Of a DNA stretch of 8,010 nucleotides, positions 6,047 to 8,010 are shown in pieces. The translations under genes were made by a program, and so were the position numbers. Under the pieces are notes generated by a model that saw only the letters and a program-made list of their open reading frames with translations, did not search any database and was not told where the DNA came from. The stretch is taken from NCBI GenBank assembly GCA_011391115.1, contig JAABRC010000077.1, positions 1 through 8,010 of the forward strand, written 5' to 3'. Every line of letters begins with the position of its first letter. Positions within the stretch are counted from its first letter, which is position 1. This stretch comes from Candidatus Egaibacter danicus (GTDB lineage Bacteria; Pseudomonadota; Gammaproteobacteria; Burkholderiales; Burkholderiaceae).

Positions 6047-6858
6047 CCGATAACGCCGACAGTGACAGCGCCGGGGTCATGAGCACCCAGTCGCCGCACG
6101 ATGCGCCCCCGTCCGGCATCAGCCGCCTGGAAGCCAGTCATCTGCAGAAGTCTTACGGCAGCCGCAAGGTGGTCAAGGACGTTTCGCTGGCGGTGCGCAA
6201 GGGCGAAGTGGTGGGCTTGCTGGGTCCCAATGGCGCGGGCAAGACCACGTCGTTTTACATGATCGTGGGGCTGGTGCGCTCCAGTGCGGGCGATATCCTG
6301 ATTGACGGCCAGTCCGTAGGCCACATGCCGATTCACCGGCGCGCCCGTCTGGGCCTGAGCTACCTGCCGCAGGAAGCCTCCATTTTCAGAAAACTCAACG
6401 TTGAAGACAACGTGCGCGCCGTGCTGGAACTGCAGCGCGACGACAGTGGCAAACCCCTGGGCAAGACCGAAATCGAGAAACGATTGACGGCCCTGTTGCA
6501 AGACCTGCGGGTGGACCATCTGCGTGCGTCGCCTGCCATGGCGCTTTCGGGTGGCGAGCGCCGTCGGGTTGAGATTGCGCGGGCTTTGGCCACCCAGCCC
6601 CGGTTTATCCTGCTGGACGAACCGTTTGCCGGCATTGACCCGATCGCCGTGATCGAAATCCAGCGCATCATCAGCTTCCTCAAAAGCCGCGGGATTGGCG
6701 TGCTCATCACCGATCACAACGTGCGCGAAACCCTGGGCATCTGTGACCACGCCTACATCATCAGCGACGGCAATGTGCTGGCCGAAGGCACGCCCGCCGA
6801 GATCGTCGCCAACGCCGAGGTGCGCCGCGTGTACCTGGGCGAACATTTCAGGATGTGA
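6043..6858 (+). CDS. lptB: LPS export ABC transporter ATP-binding protein LptB
   Basis: LptB is the cytoplasmic ATPase that powers LPS extraction by LptFG. All ABC motifs are present: Walker A 'GPNGAGKT' at residues 61-68, the Q-loop in 'LSYLPQEASIFRKL', signature 'LSGGERRR' at 168-175, Walker B 'FILLDEP' at 188-194 with Glu193, the D-loop 'AGIDP', and H-loop His225 in 'ITDHNVRETL'. 'YLPQEASIFRKL' and the ending 'RRVYLGEHFRM' are LptB-specific and nearly match E. coli. GTG 6043 overlaps the lptA stop (GTGA) and gives 271 residues, with GGGAG about 10 bases upstream. ATG 6079 in frame gives 259. E. coli LptB has 241, so the first 12-30 residues are not part of the conserved fold. The true start between these two is not settled. 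rpoN follows, as in many proteobacteria. Confidence 0.96.
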   Translation: MTDNADSDSAGVMSTQSPHDAPPSGISRLEASHLQKSYGSRKVVKDVSLAVRKGEVVGLLGPNGAGKTTSFYMIVGLVRSSAGDILIDGQSVGHMPIHRRARLGLSYLPQEASIFRKLNVEDNVRAVLELQRDDSGKPLGKTEIEKRLTALLQDLRVDHLRASPAMALSGGERRRVEIARALATQPRFILLDEPFAGIDPIAVIEIQRIISFLKSRGIGVLITDHNVRETLGICDHAYIISDGNVLAEGTPAEIVANAEVRRVYLGEHFRM

Positions 6859-6860
6859 TG

Positions 6861-6940
6861 CCCCCACGCTTGTCACTGCGTGTACTGCGCTGCCCCCCGA
6901 GGGGGTTGTACCTTGCTTGGGGCGGCCCTGCGCGGCGGCA
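6861..6940 (+). repeat. GC-rich palindromic element filling the lptB-rpoN gap (Comamonadaceae-type dispersed repeat)
   Basis: The gap begins with CCCCCACGCT, has a C-run/G-run core CCCCCCGAGGGGG (6893-6905), and continues with CTTGCTTGGGGCGGCCC (6912-6928). The core can fold on itself. Alternatively, GCTGCCCC (6889-6896) pairs with GGGGCGGC (6919-6926) over eight bases with one G-T wobble. This order of blocks matches an intergenic repeat I remember from many Comamonadaceae genomes. That recognition is from memory and only one copy is in this window. It lies immediately before rpoN, with no T run, so it is not a plain terminator. Confidence 0.6.
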
Positions 6941-6946
6941 ACTGCC

Positions 6947-8010
6947 ATGAAACCCGGACTTTCGCTACGCGTTTCTCAACATCTTGCGCTCACGCCGCAA
7001 TTGCAACAGTCCATCAAGCTGTTGCAGCTCTCCACGCTGGAGCTGAGCCAGGAAGTGGAGCAGATGCTCGACGACAACCCGTTTCTGGAGCTTGCCGCAG
7101 ACGACGTGCCGCGGGAGGAATTTGGGCTGGCGCAAGCCGACACGCGCGTGCAGGATTCAGACCGCGAGGCGGAAATTGCTCCTAATTCAGTAGCTGATTA
7201 CGCAGATTCGGCGGGGGCTGGCAGTCAAAATGACAATGAAGTCACGCCGCTCACGGCCGATGAGGAGCCTAGCTGGGAGGGCGATGGCACCCATGACATG
7301 GCGCCTGATGACAGCGAGTGGGGTGGCGACGCCAAAGCGCGCAACAACAATCTGGCCGGGGACGACGAACCGGACGCCACCGAGCTGGCCCGCAATCAGG
7401 AGTCGCTGCAGGCCCATCTGCATCGCCAGGCACTGAGCCTGCGCCTGGGTGAAGAAGACCGCGCTGCGTTGCGCTTTCTGATCGAGTCGCTCAATGACGA
7501 TGGTTATCTGGAGGAGCCGCTCGAAACCCTCGCGCGTTCCCTGAACCCTGCCGATGACGGGCAGCTGGAAGAGCTGGTGCACCACTTCACCGTCGCCCGT
7601 TCCCTGCTGCAGACGCTCGACCCCATTGGCGTGGGGGCCAGCAATCTGGGCGAGTGTTTGAGCCTGCAGTTGCGCGCCATGCTGGATCAGGTTGAAAAAA
7701 CCGACCCTGCGCAGCGCTCACTCATCGCGCTGGCCCTGCGCATCTGCCGCCAGCCCATGGAACTGCTGGCCCGGCGTGATGTGCGCCGCCTCGTCCAGCT
7801 GTGTGAAGGAACCGACGCCCAGATGCGTGAGGCCATCACGCTGATTGGCCGGCTGGAGCCCAAACCGGGCCGACGTTTTGTCAATGTGGAGCGCAACATC
7901 GTGATCCCCGACGTGCTGGTGGTCAAGGTGGGGCGTGGTGCGGCGGCGCGTTTTCGCGTAACGCTGAATGCCGACGTGATGCCTCGCCTGCGCGTGCATG
8001 ACATTTATGC
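6947..8010 (+). CDS. rpoN: RNA polymerase sigma-54 factor RpoN, N-terminal two-thirds (3' end cut off by window)
   Basis: RpoN directs RNA polymerase to -24/-12 promoters and needs enhancer-binding activators. The frame is open from ATG 6947 to the window edge: 354 codons plus two bases. Region I (residues 1-50) is textbook, 'MKPGLSLRVSQHLALTPQLQ' followed by 'SIKLLQLSTLELSQEVEQ' and 'NPFLE'; it binds activators and blocks open-complex formation. Region II (about 51-145) is a long, acidic, low-complexity linker that includes a repeat-like insertion at residues 77-98. Region III, the core-binding domain, starts near 'ARNQESLQAHLHRQ' and includes 'LIESLNDDGYL' and 'LDPIGVGASNLGECLSLQL'. The DNA-binding helix-turn-helix and RpoN box lie beyond the window. 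No good ribosome binding site precedes the ATG, since the GC-rich repeat ends a few bases upstream. The start is fixed by the conserved MKPGL-type N-terminus. Confidence 0.96.
   Translation, partial: MKPGLSLRVSQHLALTPQLQQSIKLLQLSTLELSQEVEQMLDDNPFLELAADDVPREEFGLAQADTRVQDSDREAEIAPNSVADYADSAGAGSQNDNEVTPLTADEEPSWEGDGTHDMAPDDSEWGGDAKARNNNLAGDDEPDATELARNQESLQAHLHRQALSLRLGEEDRAALRFLIESLNDDGYLEEPLETLARSLNPADDGQLEELVHHFTVARSLLQTLDPIGVGASNLGECLSLQLRAMLDQVEKTDPAQRSLIALALRICRQPMELLARRDVRRLVQLCEGTDAQMREAITLIGRLEPKPGRRFVNVERNIVIPDVLVVKVGRGAAARFRVTLNADVMPRLRVHDIY
7173..7240 (+). repeat. AT-richer repeat-like stretch translated inside rpoN (Comamonadaceae-type dispersed element)
   Basis: Within the GC-rich rpoN gene, this segment stands out by its AT content. 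It contains, in order, ATTGCTCCTAATTCAGTAGC (7175-7194), TGATTACGCA (7195-7204), GGGGGCTGGC (7213-7222) and AGTCAAAATGACAATGAA (7223-7240). This succession of blocks resembles an intergenic repeat I remember from Rhodoferax, Polaromonas and Acidovorax genomes. Here it keeps the reading frame and encodes residues 77-98 of RpoN, in the variable acidic linker. Recognition is from memory; no second copy is in the window. Confidence 0.5.

Noticed and set aside
5848..6948. 366-codon open frame on the minus strand opposite lptA/lptB
   Set aside because: It is a shadow of lptB with a composition rich in His, Ala and Val. It has no family motif and crosses the intergenic repeat.
7173..7240. The AT-richer stretch as a sign of frameshift or assembly error in rpoN
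   Set aside because: The reading frame and RpoN motifs are intact on both sides, so it is a real in-frame part of the gene as given.

Overview
The window reads as an ordinary chromosomal segment of a betaproteobacterium, most likely Burkholderiales and probably family Comamonadaceae (the Rhodoferax, Polaromonas and Acidovorax type). The basis is the high GC content, the close protein resemblance of the LptA, LptB, RpoN, DsbA and ArgS products to that group, the order argS / SPOR protein / dsbA, and two stretches resembling dispersed repeats that I remember from Comamonadaceae genomes. All nine genes lie on the plus strand and are tightly packed; no gap exceeds 100 bases. There is no tRNA, rRNA, CRISPR array, insertion sequence or phage gene. 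I see no undescribed biological system here.

Region 1 (1-2228) is a small catabolic block. It holds the C-terminal end of a Gfo/Idh/MocA-family oxidoreductase, a LigI-like amidohydrolase (COG3618 type) and a LysR-type regulator in the same direction. Oxidoreductase plus lactone hydrolase fits oxidation of a sugar or aromatic aldehyde to a lactone followed by ring opening. The actual substrate cannot be told from the window.

Region 2 (2256-5323) is housekeeping: argS (arginyl-tRNA synthetase), a membrane-anchored SPOR-domain protein in the position of an FtsN-like division protein, and dsbA with a twin-arginine-like signal peptide. argS and the SPOR gene are 17 bases apart and are probably co-transcribed. 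dsbA follows after 63 bases with its own strong ribosome binding site.

Region 3 (5324-8010) is the lipopolysaccharide-export block lptA-lptB, with a 4-base start/stop overlap, followed by rpoN (sigma-54), which runs off the right edge. The 90-base gap before lptA carries a plausible -10 box and two inverted repeats. The 88-base lptB-rpoN gap is almost entirely a GC-rich palindromic element, and a second, more AT-rich repeat-like stretch appears to be translated in frame inside the acidic linker of RpoN. That in-frame element is the most interesting observation in the window. Neither kdsC nor lptC, the usual upstream partners of lptAB, lies between dsbA and lptA.
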